Shown here: piece after piece, positions 56,188 to 64,000 of the stretch
Layout: each line of letters opens with the position of its first letter
Position numbering within the stretch: position 1 is the stretch's first letter
Assembly (NCBI RefSeq): GCF_000429065.1
Contig: NZ_AUBD01000008.1
Span: 1 to 64,000, forward strand
Source: Silanimonas lenta DSM 16282
Lineage (GTDB): Bacteria > Pseudomonadota > Gammaproteobacteria > Xanthomonadales > Xanthomonadaceae
DNA length: 64,000 nucleotides
Direction: 5' to 3'
Translations under genes and position numbers: made by a program
The notes under the pieces: model-generated
Told to the model about the DNA's origin: nothing
The model's input: only the letters and a program-made list of their open reading frames with translations
Database searches by the model: none

Positions 56188-57006
56188 ATGCGCCCTGCCC
56201 TGCCCCTGCTGCTCGTCAATACGCCCGAGGTCGAACTCTGGCCGGCCGCGCTCTGCCCGGCCCGCGGCAATGCCACGGCGCGCGCGCTGGCCGGCGCCGA
56301 CATCGTGCTGCGGCGCAAGCGCGATGGCCGGCATCTCGCCGCCCTCGGCCCGCGCGGGCTGCGCCCCCTGATGCCCGGCCTTGCCCGCGAGCCGGGGCTG
56401 GAGGCGGCGCTGGACGCGGTGGCGGTCTTCGCCGCCCGGCATCCCGAGACCGCCGCTCCCGGCACCCTGCCCGGCGAGGCGGTGCACGCCGGCAATGCCG
56501 CCATGGGCCTGCCCGAGGACTACGCCGAGACCAGCGGCCTTGCCTTCCACGAGGAACCCCGGGTGCTGCGCTACGCCGGGCGCGACCGCTACCGCCGCCC
56601 GCTCTGGCTGCGGGCCCCGGCGGCCCGCGCCTGGCGGGCCCTGCGCGAGGCGGCATGGCGCGAGGGCGTAATGCTCGAGGCGATCTCCGGCTACCGCAGC
56701 CATGCCTACCAGCGCGGCATCTTCGAGCGGAAGTTCGCCCGCGGGCTCGGCCTCGCTGAAATCCTGCGGGTGAATGCCGCGCCCGGCCATTCCGAGCACC
56801 ACGGCGGCTGCGCCCTCGATCTTGGCTGCCCTGGCGAGCCACCCGCCGAGGAGCGCTTCGAACACACCCCGGCCTATGCCTGGCTGCAGGCCCGCGCCGG
56901 TGCCTTCGGCTTCCGCCTGAGCTACCCGCGCGGCAACCCGCACGGCATCGTCTTCGAGCCCTGGCACTGGTGCTGGCGGCCGCCGGGCACGCCGGCGCAC
57001 GCCTGA
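56188..57006 (+). CDS. VanY-type D,D-carboxypeptidase (M15 family)
   Basis: This 272-residue protein has the LAS-peptidase zinc site: SGYRSHAYQ, PGHSEHHGGCALDLG (the SxHxxGxAxD-like motif) and FEPWHW. Such enzymes trim the terminal D-Ala from peptidoglycan stems. An N-terminal signal peptide is not clear, so location is uncertain. It converges on mshQ with 16 nt between their ends. Confidence 0.88.
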   Translation: MRPALPLLLVNTPEVELWPAALCPARGNATARALAGADIVLRRKRDGRHLAALGPRGLRPLMPGLAREPGLEAALDAVAVFAARHPETAAPGTLPGEAVHAGNAAMGLPEDYAETSGLAFHEEPRVLRYAGRDRYRRPLWLRAPAARAWRALREAAWREGVMLEAISGYRSHAYQRGIFERKFARGLGLAEILRVNAAPGHSEHHGGCALDLGCPGEPPAEERFEHTPAYAWLQARAGAFGFRLSYPRGNPHGIVFEPWHWCWRPPGTPAHA

Positions 57007-57022
57007 GCCAGCATCCCACTCT

Positions 57023-60000
57023 TCAGTACACCTCGCGCTCGTGGATGGCGCGACGGTCGCCCTGGTACACGCCGAAGCCGATGCGGGCGGTGGGCGCCAC
57101 CGGTCCGGTGCCGCGCCAGTCGAAGCGCAGCCAGTCGGGAACCGTGGCCGTCACGTCCAGCACGCCCACCCGCCCCGCGCCGGGGGCGCGCAGCCACAGC
57201 ACGTAGTTGCCGGGGTTGCCCACGCCGGGCGTGGCGGTGAAGCGCCGATCCCCGGGGCCGGGGGCCGCGCAGCCGCGCCCGCTGGCGCCGGGGCTGCCGC
57301 TGTCCTGCACGCAGGTATCGGCCGGCACGAGGGTGTCGCCCGCATTTACGTCGACGAAGGGCGCGATCGCCACCGCCGAGCAGACGTCATTGGGGTTCGG
57401 CACGAAGGTGGTGCCGTTGTAGAACTCGGCGCGCATCGGCACCCGCAGGTCGGAAAGCTCCGGACCGAAGGCATTGGTCATGGCGATGCGGCCCCAGCGC
57501 TGCGAGGTGCCGGCGATGCCGGGGATGCTCAAGGGATCGCAGCTGCCGAAGGGGGCCACGTCGTGGCAGACGCCATCGCTGTCGGTGAGGTCGGCTGCCG
57601 GCAGGGTCAGGGTGATCTGTGCCTCGAAGGGGGCTTCGGGCGTCGTCGGCCTGGCGTAGGTCAGCCGGTCACCGCTGATGGTGACCCGCCCGGTGCCGTC
57701 GAAGGGTGCGGCCGTCTGCTCCGAAAGCGTGGCATTGCCGCCATTCGTGGTACGGGAAAGCAGCGCCACCGTGCCGGTGGCCGTGCTGGTGTAGCTGCGG
57801 TTCGCCATCGTGCCGGGGAATTTCCAGAAAGCATTGCCCGGCCCGGCATCGACATAGTTCTGCGTGGTGTTACCCAGGGCATTCAGTGCCCGCACCGTGA
57901 GCTCGGGTGCAGCAGCGAAACCGAACTCCTGGCCGGTGTAGCCAAAGCCGCCGGCCGCGCAGGCCGGCATCAGCGTGGGCGTGTTCGGAGTGATGGCAAG
58001 GCGGGCGGGGATGAAGCGGCCCACATTCGGCAGTGCGCTGCCCACGACATCGGGGGTATTGCCCGGCGCCGGCTGTGCGGGCGTGCCATAACCGAGATAG
58101 TCGCCGTCGGCAAGGCGCGGCACGAGGCTGATGATGCCCACCTCGTCCCAGCGCCACTGTCCGCTGGCAACCCCGTTGCTGAAGCTGCCAAAGCCGGGCG
58201 ATGCCACCGGCACCGGATTGATACCTCCCGCCGGAGCCTGCAGGACCGACTCGAGGCGCACGCCTTCCGGCACCTGCTCGCGGCCGAAATTGGGGGTGGG
58301 CTGGTTGTCGTTGTTACGCGCCGTCACCGTGACCGTGAAGGGCTGGCCCGCGACATGGAAACGCGCTCCGCCGCTATCGCTGGCCCCACCGCTGCCAAAG
58401 GCGCCGGTGAGCCCCGAGAGCAGGAAGTCCTTTGGCTTGGCGATGAAATCGTCCTGCCCGGTCATGACGAGGCTGGCATCTTCGGTGGCGGCGCTGCCGA
58501 CGTAACGGGAGAACAGCCGCACCGCCCCCACATCGGCATAGCGCACGCGGAGCTCGGCCTCGCCATTGGCGTCGAAGGCCAGTGTGAGATTGGTGCCCGG
58601 CGATGCCGTGCCGATGTTCGCCCCGTTCACCACTACCGGGCGCGTGCCGGTCGTCGGATTGAGGTAGTTCGACCAGAACCCCACCGTCCGGGTCACGTTG
58701 GCAAAGCCGGGCACGCAGCGCTGGGTAGTGTTGTCGCGGCGAACCGCGCTGATCTTCAGCACCTGTTCCACCGCCGAGACGTGGTTGGACACGTCGTGGA
58801 TGAAGCCGGAATCGGCGAAATTGAAATTGCAGTTCGCCTGCTGCACGCCGCCGACGAAGCAGCGGTCCGGGGTGAAGGGGCGGCGCGGCGGGTTGCTCGC
58901 CGAGACGGCGAAGGTCACGTTGCCCGGGGTGGTACGCCGCAACTGCAGGGTCTGCCCGGAAACGATGGTCTGGGTGTCTCCGCCCACCCAGCCCGAAGGC
59001 TGCAGGGTGACCTGGATCGGACCGCTCACCTGCTGGGTGCAGTTGGGATCGAGACAGGCCTGCACCACGATGCTCTCCGGCCCGCAGGTCAGGCCCTGGC
59101 CATCGTGGAAGAAGCGGAAATGGTCGATCTCCACGACCTGGTTGATGCGGGTGGCGCAGACCCGCAGGTTGTCCAGTTCATGGATATTCGTCGAGCCGCC
59201 GGTGGAACCGGTGAAAGAGAGCCGGAAATTCTCCGGCACCGGTGCCTGACCAGGATTGGCGCTGAAGATGTCGAAGGGCGAAACGAGAGAGACGAAGCTG
59301 CCGCTCGGAGTGGTACGGCGCTCCACGCTCACCGTCGCCCCAGCAACAGCGCCAGTGCGGTTGTCGACGGTGATCCGGTAGCGGTGGTTGGGACCGGGCG
59401 TACTGCCGGAAATATCGACCCCGGGGCTGAGCGTATTGGTTCCCGCCAGATAGCGATAGCCCGTGGTGCCACTTCCCGAGCCGCGCAGCGCGATGGCATC
59501 CCGGCGGGAACCAGGGCCACCCACGCGCCCCTCGGTAGGATTCGAGAAATTGCCAAACTCGTCCAGCCCCACCCCCAGCCAGCCACCGGCGAACCCCGGG
59601 CAGCCCGTAGAAGTTTCGCAGTCCGAAGCGGGGGGAGGAGCCTTTTGCGCATACCCCAGCGAACCTCCGAAAGCGCCGGCCACCGGCGTCACGCTGCCAT
59701 CGGAGAGTACGACGGCGATGCCATCCGCTCCGCTGCCGTTGTAGCCAAAGTAATCGAACTCCACCACGACCCGATTGTCGGCGCCGGGGAAAAACCGGCG
59801 CAGAGAGGCCGCAGTAGCGACACGGATCGAATTGTCGGTGAGCCGCAGCCGTCCATTGATGATCCGCGGCTGCCCGAAGCTGCCACTGACCGAGTTGGTG
59901 GCCCAGTCCGCAGGATCGAGGCTGCTGGCGGAAAAATCCTCTGAAAAGCACTGCGGCGCGATGGCCCGCACTTCGACGAAATCGATGGCATAAAAGTCAT

Positions 60001-60472
60001 TGCTGCCATTCGTATTGACCACCTCAAAGCGGATCGTCGTGGCAGCAGCAATGAAGGGCGTGAGCACCAGACTGATATCGGTGCTGGTGGTGGGACCATT
60101 CACCGTATGCAGAGTGGTGAACGTACCACTAGCCGCAGTAGCGGCCTGGATGCGCAGGGCCGAGTTGGCCGGAATCCCCGACGCCGAGCGGAGCCTGAGG
60201 TTCAGCTGCGCGACATCGTAGCCCGCCAGGTTCAGGCTGCGGGTGATGCGGGTATTGTCGACCCGCAGCAGCGCCTCTCCCCCGCTGCGAGTGGCATTGC
60301 CGCTGACGGCCCAGGCACCGCTCCAGGGCAGGGATCCGGTGCTCTCACTCCAGCTCGCCGTGTCGAAATCATCCCGGGCCACGACCTGGGCCATGGCCAC
60401 CCCGGGCACCAGCCCCACAAACAGGGCCAGGAACAGGGCAATGTCTTTGCTGAAACGCCGCAGGAAAATCAT
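57023..60472 (-). CDS. mshQ: MshQ-like surface protein of an MSHA pilus locus
   Basis: This 1149-residue exported protein has a signal peptide (FLALFVGLVPGVAMAQ). Its N-terminal beta-sandwich modules (VARDDFDTASWSESTG; a lectin/LamG-like section around residues 180-440) resemble carbohydrate-binding domains. The C-terminal region (DUF6701 type) ends FDWRGTGPVAPTARIGFGVY and QGDRRAIHEREVY, a hallmark of MshQ. It is the last gene of mshCDOPQ, overlapping mshP by 4 nt. Likely an adhesin or pilus-associated protein by family context. Confidence 0.88.
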   Translation of the reverse strand: MIFLRRFSKDIALFLALFVGLVPGVAMAQVVARDDFDTASWSESTGSLPWSGAWAVSGNATRSGGEALLRVDNTRITRSLNLAGYDVAQLNLRLRSASGIPANSALRIQAATAASGTFTTLHTVNGPTTSTDISLVLTPFIAAATTIRFEVVNTNGSNDFYAIDFVEVRAIAPQCFSEDFSASSLDPADWATNSVSGSFGQPRIINGRLRLTDNSIRVATAASLRRFFPGADNRVVVEFDYFGYNGSGADGIAVVLSDGSVTPVAGAFGGSLGYAQKAPPPASDCETSTGCPGFAGGWLGVGLDEFGNFSNPTEGRVGGPGSRRDAIALRGSGSGTTGYRYLAGTNTLSPGVDISGSTPGPNHRYRITVDNRTGAVAGATVSVERRTTPSGSFVSLVSPFDIFSANPGQAPVPENFRLSFTGSTGGSTNIHELDNLRVCATRINQVVEIDHFRFFHDGQGLTCGPESIVVQACLDPNCTQQVSGPIQVTLQPSGWVGGDTQTIVSGQTLQLRRTTPGNVTFAVSASNPPRRPFTPDRCFVGGVQQANCNFNFADSGFIHDVSNHVSAVEQVLKISAVRRDNTTQRCVPGFANVTRTVGFWSNYLNPTTGTRPVVVNGANIGTASPGTNLTLAFDANGEAELRVRYADVGAVRLFSRYVGSAATEDASLVMTGQDDFIAKPKDFLLSGLTGAFGSGGASDSGGARFHVAGQPFTVTVTARNNDNQPTPNFGREQVPEGVRLESVLQAPAGGINPVPVASPGFGSFSNGVASGQWRWDEVGIISLVPRLADGDYLGYGTPAQPAPGNTPDVVGSALPNVGRFIPARLAITPNTPTLMPACAAGGFGYTGQEFGFAAAPELTVRALNALGNTTQNYVDAGPGNAFWKFPGTMANRSYTSTATGTVALLSRTTNGGNATLSEQTAAPFDGTGRVTISGDRLTYARPTTPEAPFEAQITLTLPAADLTDSDGVCHDVAPFGSCDPLSIPGIAGTSQRWGRIAMTNAFGPELSDLRVPMRAEFYNGTTFVPNPNDVCSAVAIAPFVDVNAGDTLVPADTCVQDSGSPGASGRGCAAPGPGDRRFTATPGVGNPGNYVLWLRAPGAGRVGVLDVTATVPDWLRFDWRGTGPVAPTARIGFGVYQGDRRAIHEREVY

Positions 60473-60858
60473 TCCGTCACCATGGCGCGCACGCGGCGCG
60501 AGACGAAACTGTGGTCACTGAAACGGCCACGCTGGGCGCGGGCCGTGAGGGTATAGATGCCATAGTTGTCGGGGGCTTCGTCCACCGCCGTGCGGGTGCA
60601 GCCGAGCTCCACCGAGAACCCCTCGATGGCGAGGCTGGCCGGTACCGCCCCGCAGCCGCCGGAGAGCGCCCGGGCAACCGCGATGTCGAGGCCGCTCTGC
60701 GCCGCGAACAGGGCGCGGCTCGCCTCCAGGGCCTGTACCGTGCTGCGGTTGCGGGCCCCGAGGGTGAGCACCGCGGCCAGCACGATCAGCAGGGCCACGG
60801 CGATCACGAAGACCGCGGCCACCAGGCTGAAACCCCGTTGTCGGCGTGGCAGGCTCAT
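60469..60858 (-). CDS. mshP: MshP-like pilus biogenesis protein
   Basis: This 129-residue protein has a prepilin-type start RRQRG/FSLVAAVFVIAVALLIVLA. Alanine sits at position 5 of the mature chain, where pilins have Glu, as in other MshP/PilX-like proteins. A conserved Ala-Ser-Arg-rich helix (LEASRALFAAQSGLDIA) follows. It overlaps mshO and mshQ by 4 nt each, indicating a tightly coupled operon. Confidence 0.88.
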   Translation of the reverse strand: MSLPRRQRGFSLVAAVFVIAVALLIVLAAVLTLGARNRSTVQALEASRALFAAQSGLDIAVARALSGGCGAVPASLAIEGFSVELGCTRTAVDEAPDNYGIYTLTARAQRGRFSDHSFVSRRVRAMVTE

Positions 60859-61646
60859 GGCTGGTTCGGCGGGTGGATGGATTTCAGCAGGCTCAAGGTC
60901 TCGCCCTCGCGGCTCAGCCCCAGTGAAAGCGAGACCAGGCTGCGGCGGCTGGCGCTGCCGGCCTGGTAGCGGAAACTGCAGGCACTCACGCCTTCGGCCA
61001 GCAGGGCCCCGGCCGAAGCCGGGGGCACGGCCATGGTGGCGGCCGGGGGATGGCCGGCATGGCGCAGCAGGCGGCCGTCCGGGGTGCAGCGGTACTGCAC
61101 GGCGCGGTCCACCACGTACACCCGCTGCCCCGGCGAGGGAAAGGGAAACTGGAAAGGCACCGCCAGCACGATGCGCGAGTCGGTGCTGCCGCTGCCGATC
61201 ACCGCGCGGTTGTCGCCCGCCCAGGCATTGGCCTGCAGGCCCTCGGCCGTGAGGTTGTACACCACCGCCCACTGCCCTGCCGCCGGCGCCTGCGGCAGGG
61301 GCGCGAGCAGGTCGAAGCTGGCGTCGGGCTGGGTGAAATCGAGTAGGTCGCCACCGCCGGCCGCCGTGGGTCTGGCCCGGTAACGCCCGGCCATCGGCGC
61401 GATCAGCATCTCGATGGCCCGGCCATCCGGGCTGACCCGCAGACTGTTCGGCAGGGCAAGACGTACATCGCGACTGATCCGCGACATGGCCTGGTCGGCG
61501 GCGTCGGCCAGCCTTGCGCGGCGCTGCACGTCGGTACTGGCATCGATGGGCTGGCGGATCAGGGCCACCGAGATCGTGGCCAGCACGCCGAGCAGCACCA
61601 GCACCACCACCAGTTCGAGCAGGCTGAAACCCCGCTGCGCGCGCAT
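60855..61646 (-). CDS. mshO: MshO-like minor pseudopilin
   Basis: This 263-residue protein begins with the prepilin leader MRAQRG followed by FSLLELVVVLVLLGVLATIS, with Glu at position 5. The large C-terminal domain contains DLLAPLPQAPAAGQWAVVYN and VQYRCTPDGRLLRHAG, typical of MshO. ATG 61646 gives a normal short leader. It sits 2 nt after mshD and overlaps mshP by 4 nt. Confidence 0.9.
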   Translation of the reverse strand: MRAQRGFSLLELVVVLVLLGVLATISVALIRQPIDASTDVQRRARLADAADQAMSRISRDVRLALPNSLRVSPDGRAIEMLIAPMAGRYRARPTAAGGGDLLDFTQPDASFDLLAPLPQAPAAGQWAVVYNLTAEGLQANAWAGDNRAVIGSGSTDSRIVLAVPFQFPFPSPGQRVYVVDRAVQYRCTPDGRLLRHAGHPPAATMAVPPASAGALLAEGVSACSFRYQAGSASRRSLVSLSLGLSREGETLSLLKSIHPPNQP

Positions 61647-61648
61647 GC

Positions 61649-62107
61649 TCAGTACTCCGCCCGCAATGCGGCAAGTCGCAGGTCGAAACCGCCATCGACA
61701 TGGGTGACCCTCACCTCGACACGCCGGGTATTGGCCCCACCCACCACGCTGGGCGCGCCTACCGTCATGCTCACGCGGAAGCGCGAAAGCCCGGGCAAGG
61801 CCGCGCCGGAAGGATCGGTGGGGGCCGCCGGCGTGGCAAGGCAGGCGTAATCGCCGACGTCGTCCCACAGGTCGCGGCTCACGCCGCAGCCCTCGGCCAC
61901 CCCGTCCGGGTCGGAATAGGCGCGCAGCATGGCCTCCTCGAGATAGCCCTCGGCGATGTAGAGCCCCTGGGTCTGCAGCACCGGCGAGGCGCTGCCGCGG
62001 CCAAGCGTAGCCACCAGCCCGGCCACCGCCGCGAAGGCCACGCCGATGATCACTAGGGTGACCACCAGTTCCAGCAGGGTGAAGCCGGCGGCGCGCTCAG
62101 CGGACAT
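61649..62107 (-). CDS. mshD: MshD-like minor pilin
   Basis: This 152-residue protein has the leader MSAERAAG then FTLLELVVTLVIIGVAFAAV, and the MshD features LYIAEGYLEEAMLRAYSD plus EGCGVSRDLWDDVGDY. The start overlaps the end of mshC by 11 nt. It likely joins the pilus initiation tip complex. Confidence 0.9.
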   Translation of the reverse strand: MSAERAAGFTLLELVVTLVIIGVAFAAVAGLVATLGRGSASPVLQTQGLYIAEGYLEEAMLRAYSDPDGVAEGCGVSRDLWDDVGDYACLATPAAPTDPSGAALPGLSRFRVSMTVGAPSVVGGANTRRVEVRVTHVDGGFDLRLAALRAEY

Positions 62108-62585
62108 GGCCGGTCTCCGGCTCGATGACGATGCTGCGCCCGCCCACCACCACGGTGCCGCCGGCCGGCGTGGGTCGCCCCTCGGCGTCGAAACGCAGGG
62201 TGAGGCCCTGGGTTACGCGCACTCCGCCGGTGGCGGTGCCGGCGAAGGCCCCTGAACCGCCGGGGCTTGGCACGTCGAGGGTGAAAGGGCCGCTGCTGCC
62301 ACAGAGGGTGTCGGTGCCATCGGCGCGGCGGCGCACCGCGTAACTGGAGGTGCCGGCATCCACCTGCACCTCGATCTCGCAGCCCGTGGCCACCGCCAGT
62401 CGCTGGGCGTAGCGGAAGGCCGTGGCCACCTGCTCGGCGAAGGCGGCATCCCGGAAACTGCCTTCGAGCACGCGCGGCAGCACCAGGGTGGCCAGCACCC
62501 CGAGCAGCACCAGCACCACCACCAGCTCCAGCAGGGTGAAGCCGGCGACGGCCCGGGAATGGCAGGGAAGGGGGCGCGGCCTCAT
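62097..62585 (-). CDS. mshC: MshC-like minor pilin
   Basis: This 162-residue protein has a long leader (MRPRPLPCHSRAVAG) before FTLLELVVVLVLLGVLATLV. The GspH-like core includes FAEQVATAFRYAQRLAVATG and TLRFDAEGRPTPAGG. A GGAG ribosome site precedes the ATG. A long hairpin separates it from the upstream pilin gene. Confidence 0.9.
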   Translation of the reverse strand: MRPRPLPCHSRAVAGFTLLELVVVLVLLGVLATLVLPRVLEGSFRDAAFAEQVATAFRYAQRLAVATGCEIEVQVDAGTSSYAVRRRADGTDTLCGSSGPFTLDVPSPGGSGAFAGTATGGVRVTQGLTLRFDAEGRPTPAGGTVVVGGRSIVIEPETGHVR

Positions 62586-62602
62586 CGCAACTCCGAGACG
62601 AG

Positions 62603-62634
62603 ACGGGGGCGGCAGGCTGCCCTGCCGCCCCCGT
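62603..62634 (-). promoter_or_regulatory. Perfect 14-bp hairpin between the pilin gene and mshC
   Basis: ACGGGGGCGGCAGG pairs with CCTGCCGCCCCCGT; the loop is 4 nt. It starts 33 nt after the pilin stop. No T-run follows on the minus strand, so it is probably a partial terminator, processing site or stability element that sets pilin versus minor-pilin levels. This role is inferred. Confidence 0.7.
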
Positions 62635-62667
62635 GCCGGGACGCATTGGAGACGGCGTTAGGAAGGA

Positions 62668-63060
62668 TCAGGTGCCCGCCTTGATGGCCGTGAAGTTCTC
62701 GGTCGGGCCAGAAGCGCCGCGACGAACTTGGCAGGTGGTCAGAGTGGTGCCGTTCGCGCCAGTGATGGCGGTATCGGCCACCACTTGGAAAACGCCCAAC
62801 CCACCGTTGACCACCTGAGCCGCATCACCGCAGCTGTCCACGGTACGGCAATCATCACCTGGCGTATGGCTGTTCACCGCACAACCTGCGTAGTTGATGC
62901 TCATGGCCGAAGTGATGGCCGCGGCGGTGGATTTGAGCGTCGCGGCCTGCGCATCGTCCTCGAGGTTGACGAAACGCGGCACGGCGATCGCCGCCAGCAC
63001 GCCGAGCAGGACGATGACGATGACGAGTTCGATGAGGGTGAAACCGGACTGGTGCTTCAT
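62668..63060 (-). CDS. mshA: MSHA-type major-pilin-like protein (mshA position)
   Basis: This 130-residue prepilin has leader MKHQSG, then FTLIELVIVIVLLGVLAAIA with Glu5. The conserved MshA segments are VPRFVNLEDDAQAATLKSTA and ITSAMSINYAGC; paired cysteines follow. A GAGGG ribosome site precedes the ATG. It is the second of two similar pilin genes; which is the main subunit cannot be decided from sequence. Confidence 0.85.
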   Translation of the reverse strand: MKHQSGFTLIELVIVIVLLGVLAAIAVPRFVNLEDDAQAATLKSTAAAITSAMSINYAGCAVNSHTPGDDCRTVDSCGDAAQVVNGGLGVFQVVADTAITGANGTTLTTCQVRRGASGPTENFTAIKAGT

Positions 63061-63082
63061 GGGAATGCCCTCGCAGGATGGA

Positions 63083-63553
63083 TCAGCAGGCGCTGACGTT
63101 GCGGGTGATGGTGGGGGGAACACCGGCCGCATTGGAAGAGGTGTAGCTCACGGAACAGTTGGTGATGCCATCCAGGCTGATCGTGACCATGGTGCCGGGG
63201 GTGGTGGCACCCGCCCCGATCGTATACCGGGCCGACAGGTTGTCGAACAGCAGCTGCAGGTCGGCCGAACGCGCCGCCGGATAGCCGTAGTTGGTCTGGA
63301 TGGTGCCCCCCGAAATGCCGCTGCCATCAAGATCGATGGTGCTGTTGGCAAGGCCGGCGCGACCCGCCGCCGCCGACTTGGCGTAGACCACGTTGCTGCC
63401 CGAACGCAGGCTGGTGAACAGGGAGTCGATGACGGCAATCCGTGCCTCGCGCTGCAGGGAGATGAAGCGCGGCACCGCCAGCGCGGCCAGGATGCCCAGC
63501 ACGACGATGACGATGATGAGCTCGATGAGGGTGAAACCGGATTGACGACGCAT
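63083..63553 (-). CDS. MSHA-type pilin-like protein (mshB position)
   Basis: This 156-residue prepilin has leader MRRQSG and FTLIELIIVIVVLGILAALA, then VPRFISLQREARIAVIDSLF and SLRSGSNVVYAKSAAAG. The last part includes two cysteines (NCSVSY and the terminal Cys), likely a disulfide loop. In Vibrio the order is mshB-mshA-mshC; the position fits mshB, but the protein also resembles MshA. It is 22 nt upstream of the other pilin. Confidence 0.82.
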   Translation of the reverse strand: MRRQSGFTLIELIIVIVVLGILAALAVPRFISLQREARIAVIDSLFTSLRSGSNVVYAKSAAAGRAGLANSTIDLDGSGISGGTIQTNYGYPAARSADLQLLFDNLSARYTIGAGATTPGTMVTISLDGITNCSVSYTSSNAAGVPPTITRNVSAC

Positions 63554-63611
63554 TGGCGGAAACCTGTCGTTGGAGGGGGAACGGGGTGATGAGGAAGCCC
63601 ATCACATTTCG

Positions 63612-63617
63612 ACTATA
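63612..63617 (-). promoter_or_regulatory. Candidate -10 of the pilin transcript
   Basis: TATAGT on the minus strand lies about 58 nt before the first pilin ATG in the 109-bp gap. A weak TTCGCC lies 19 nt further upstream. This could give pilin genes their own promoter inside the msh operon. Confidence 0.4.
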
Positions 63618-63662
63618 GCGCCTTGATTCGGCGGGCGGCGAACCGGAGGCGGTGAAATGCTG

Positions 63663-64000
63663 TCACGGCCGGGACGGGCCCGCTGCCCCCGGGCGGAATG
63701 GGGGCACCCGCTCGAGAAGCAAGCCCTGTGCCAGGGAAGGCGCCGGGCTTCCGTCGCCATCGGAGGGCAGCGCCACCCGCCAGCGCCGCTCCGGTTCGGG
63801 CAGCCAGGCCGGGGTATAGACGAGCTCGCCACGGGCCGCGTCGAAATGCCAGCGCGCGTCGATGGCCGGGGCGGCAGACGGCCCCGTCCGCCCCGGGCCG
63901 AGTTCGGCCGGCCAGGGTTCGGCCCAGGCCCGCGGGTCCTGCCCCACCCGGGCGGCCAGCCCGGCCGCGCCCTCGCGCGCCAGGGTGCGCTGGCCCTCCA
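63663..64000 (-). CDS. Partial MshF-like protein
   Basis: The C-terminal part of a protein runs into the right edge of the window with no start visible. It has the segment WHFDAARGELVYTPAWLPEP and a Gly/Pro-rich end. The motif and the position just upstream of the pilin genes match MshF of MSHA loci, a poorly understood inner-membrane biogenesis protein. At least 110 residues are visible. Identification rests mainly on position. Confidence 0.6.
   Translation of the reverse strand, partial: EGQRTLAREGAAGLAARVGQDPRAWAEPWPAELGPGRTGPSAAPAIDARWHFDAARGELVYTPAWLPEPERRWRVALPSDGDGSPAPSLAQGLLLERVPPFRPGAAGPSRP

Noticed and set aside
57041-59944. 967-codon plus-strand frame opposite mshQ
   Set aside because: No domain, no ribosome site, and the minus strand carries a signal peptide plus an MshQ C-terminus.

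Overview
The window comes from the chromosome of a GC-rich gammaproteobacterium. Gene order points to the Lysobacterales (Xanthomonadales) or a close relative: miaA-hfq-hflX-hflK-hflC-purA, rlmE-ftsH-folP, pyrG-kdsA-eno-ftsB-ispD-ispF-truD, surE-pcm-nlpD, and prmB-aroC-asd-fimV-truA-trpF-trpB-trpA. That placement is inferred from synteny and protein character; no rRNA or other marker lies in the window. I found no tRNA, rRNA or CRISPR array.

Left end (1-5640) is accessory DNA. The end of an IS3-family element (1-297) abuts the remains of a Wadjet (JetABCD) anti-plasmid operon. The IS end falls inside jetB, leaving only its C-terminal part, while jetC (SMC/MukB-like ATPase) and jetD (TOPRIM-type nuclease) look intact and are followed by a strong terminator. 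jetA and the start of jetB are not visible. A remnant of a YafQ/RelE-type toxin follows.

From about 5800 on the content is core genome. A tandem glycine riboswitch and an unusually structured leader (two 72-bp repeats with hairpins, then long GC palindromes) precede gcvP. Next come a small flagellar-rod-like protein, a large propeller-type sensor kinase, and the minus-strand RNA and protein quality-control operon miaA-hfq-hflX-hflK-hflC-purA. An AlkB-type hydroxylase gene separates it from rlmE-ftsH-(small membrane protein)-folP.

24-37 kb holds yhbY, a Mth938-like protein, nlpD-pcm-surE, an Smr-domain protein, the truD-ispF-ispD-ftsB-eno-kdsA-pyrG series, a lipoprotein and parE. 37-47 kb carries an N-formylglutamate amidohydrolase, trpA, trpB, trpF, truA, fimV, asd, aroC and prmB, all on the minus strand. 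47-53.8 kb is a plus-strand run of mostly overlapping genes: a SCO copper protein, phosphatidylserine decarboxylase, a periplasmic solute-binding protein, a GGDEF diguanylate cyclase, Bpt transferase, an exported endonuclease/phosphatase-fold lipoprotein and an unknown exported protein. purT, a secreted propeller-like protein and a VanY-type peptidase follow. The right end (57-64 kb, minus strand) is the minor-pilin half of an MSHA-type IV pilus operon: a partial mshF-like gene, two major-pilin-like genes, mshC, mshD, mshO, mshP and mshQ. fimV and the diguanylate cyclase are plausible functional partners of this pilus, by inference only.
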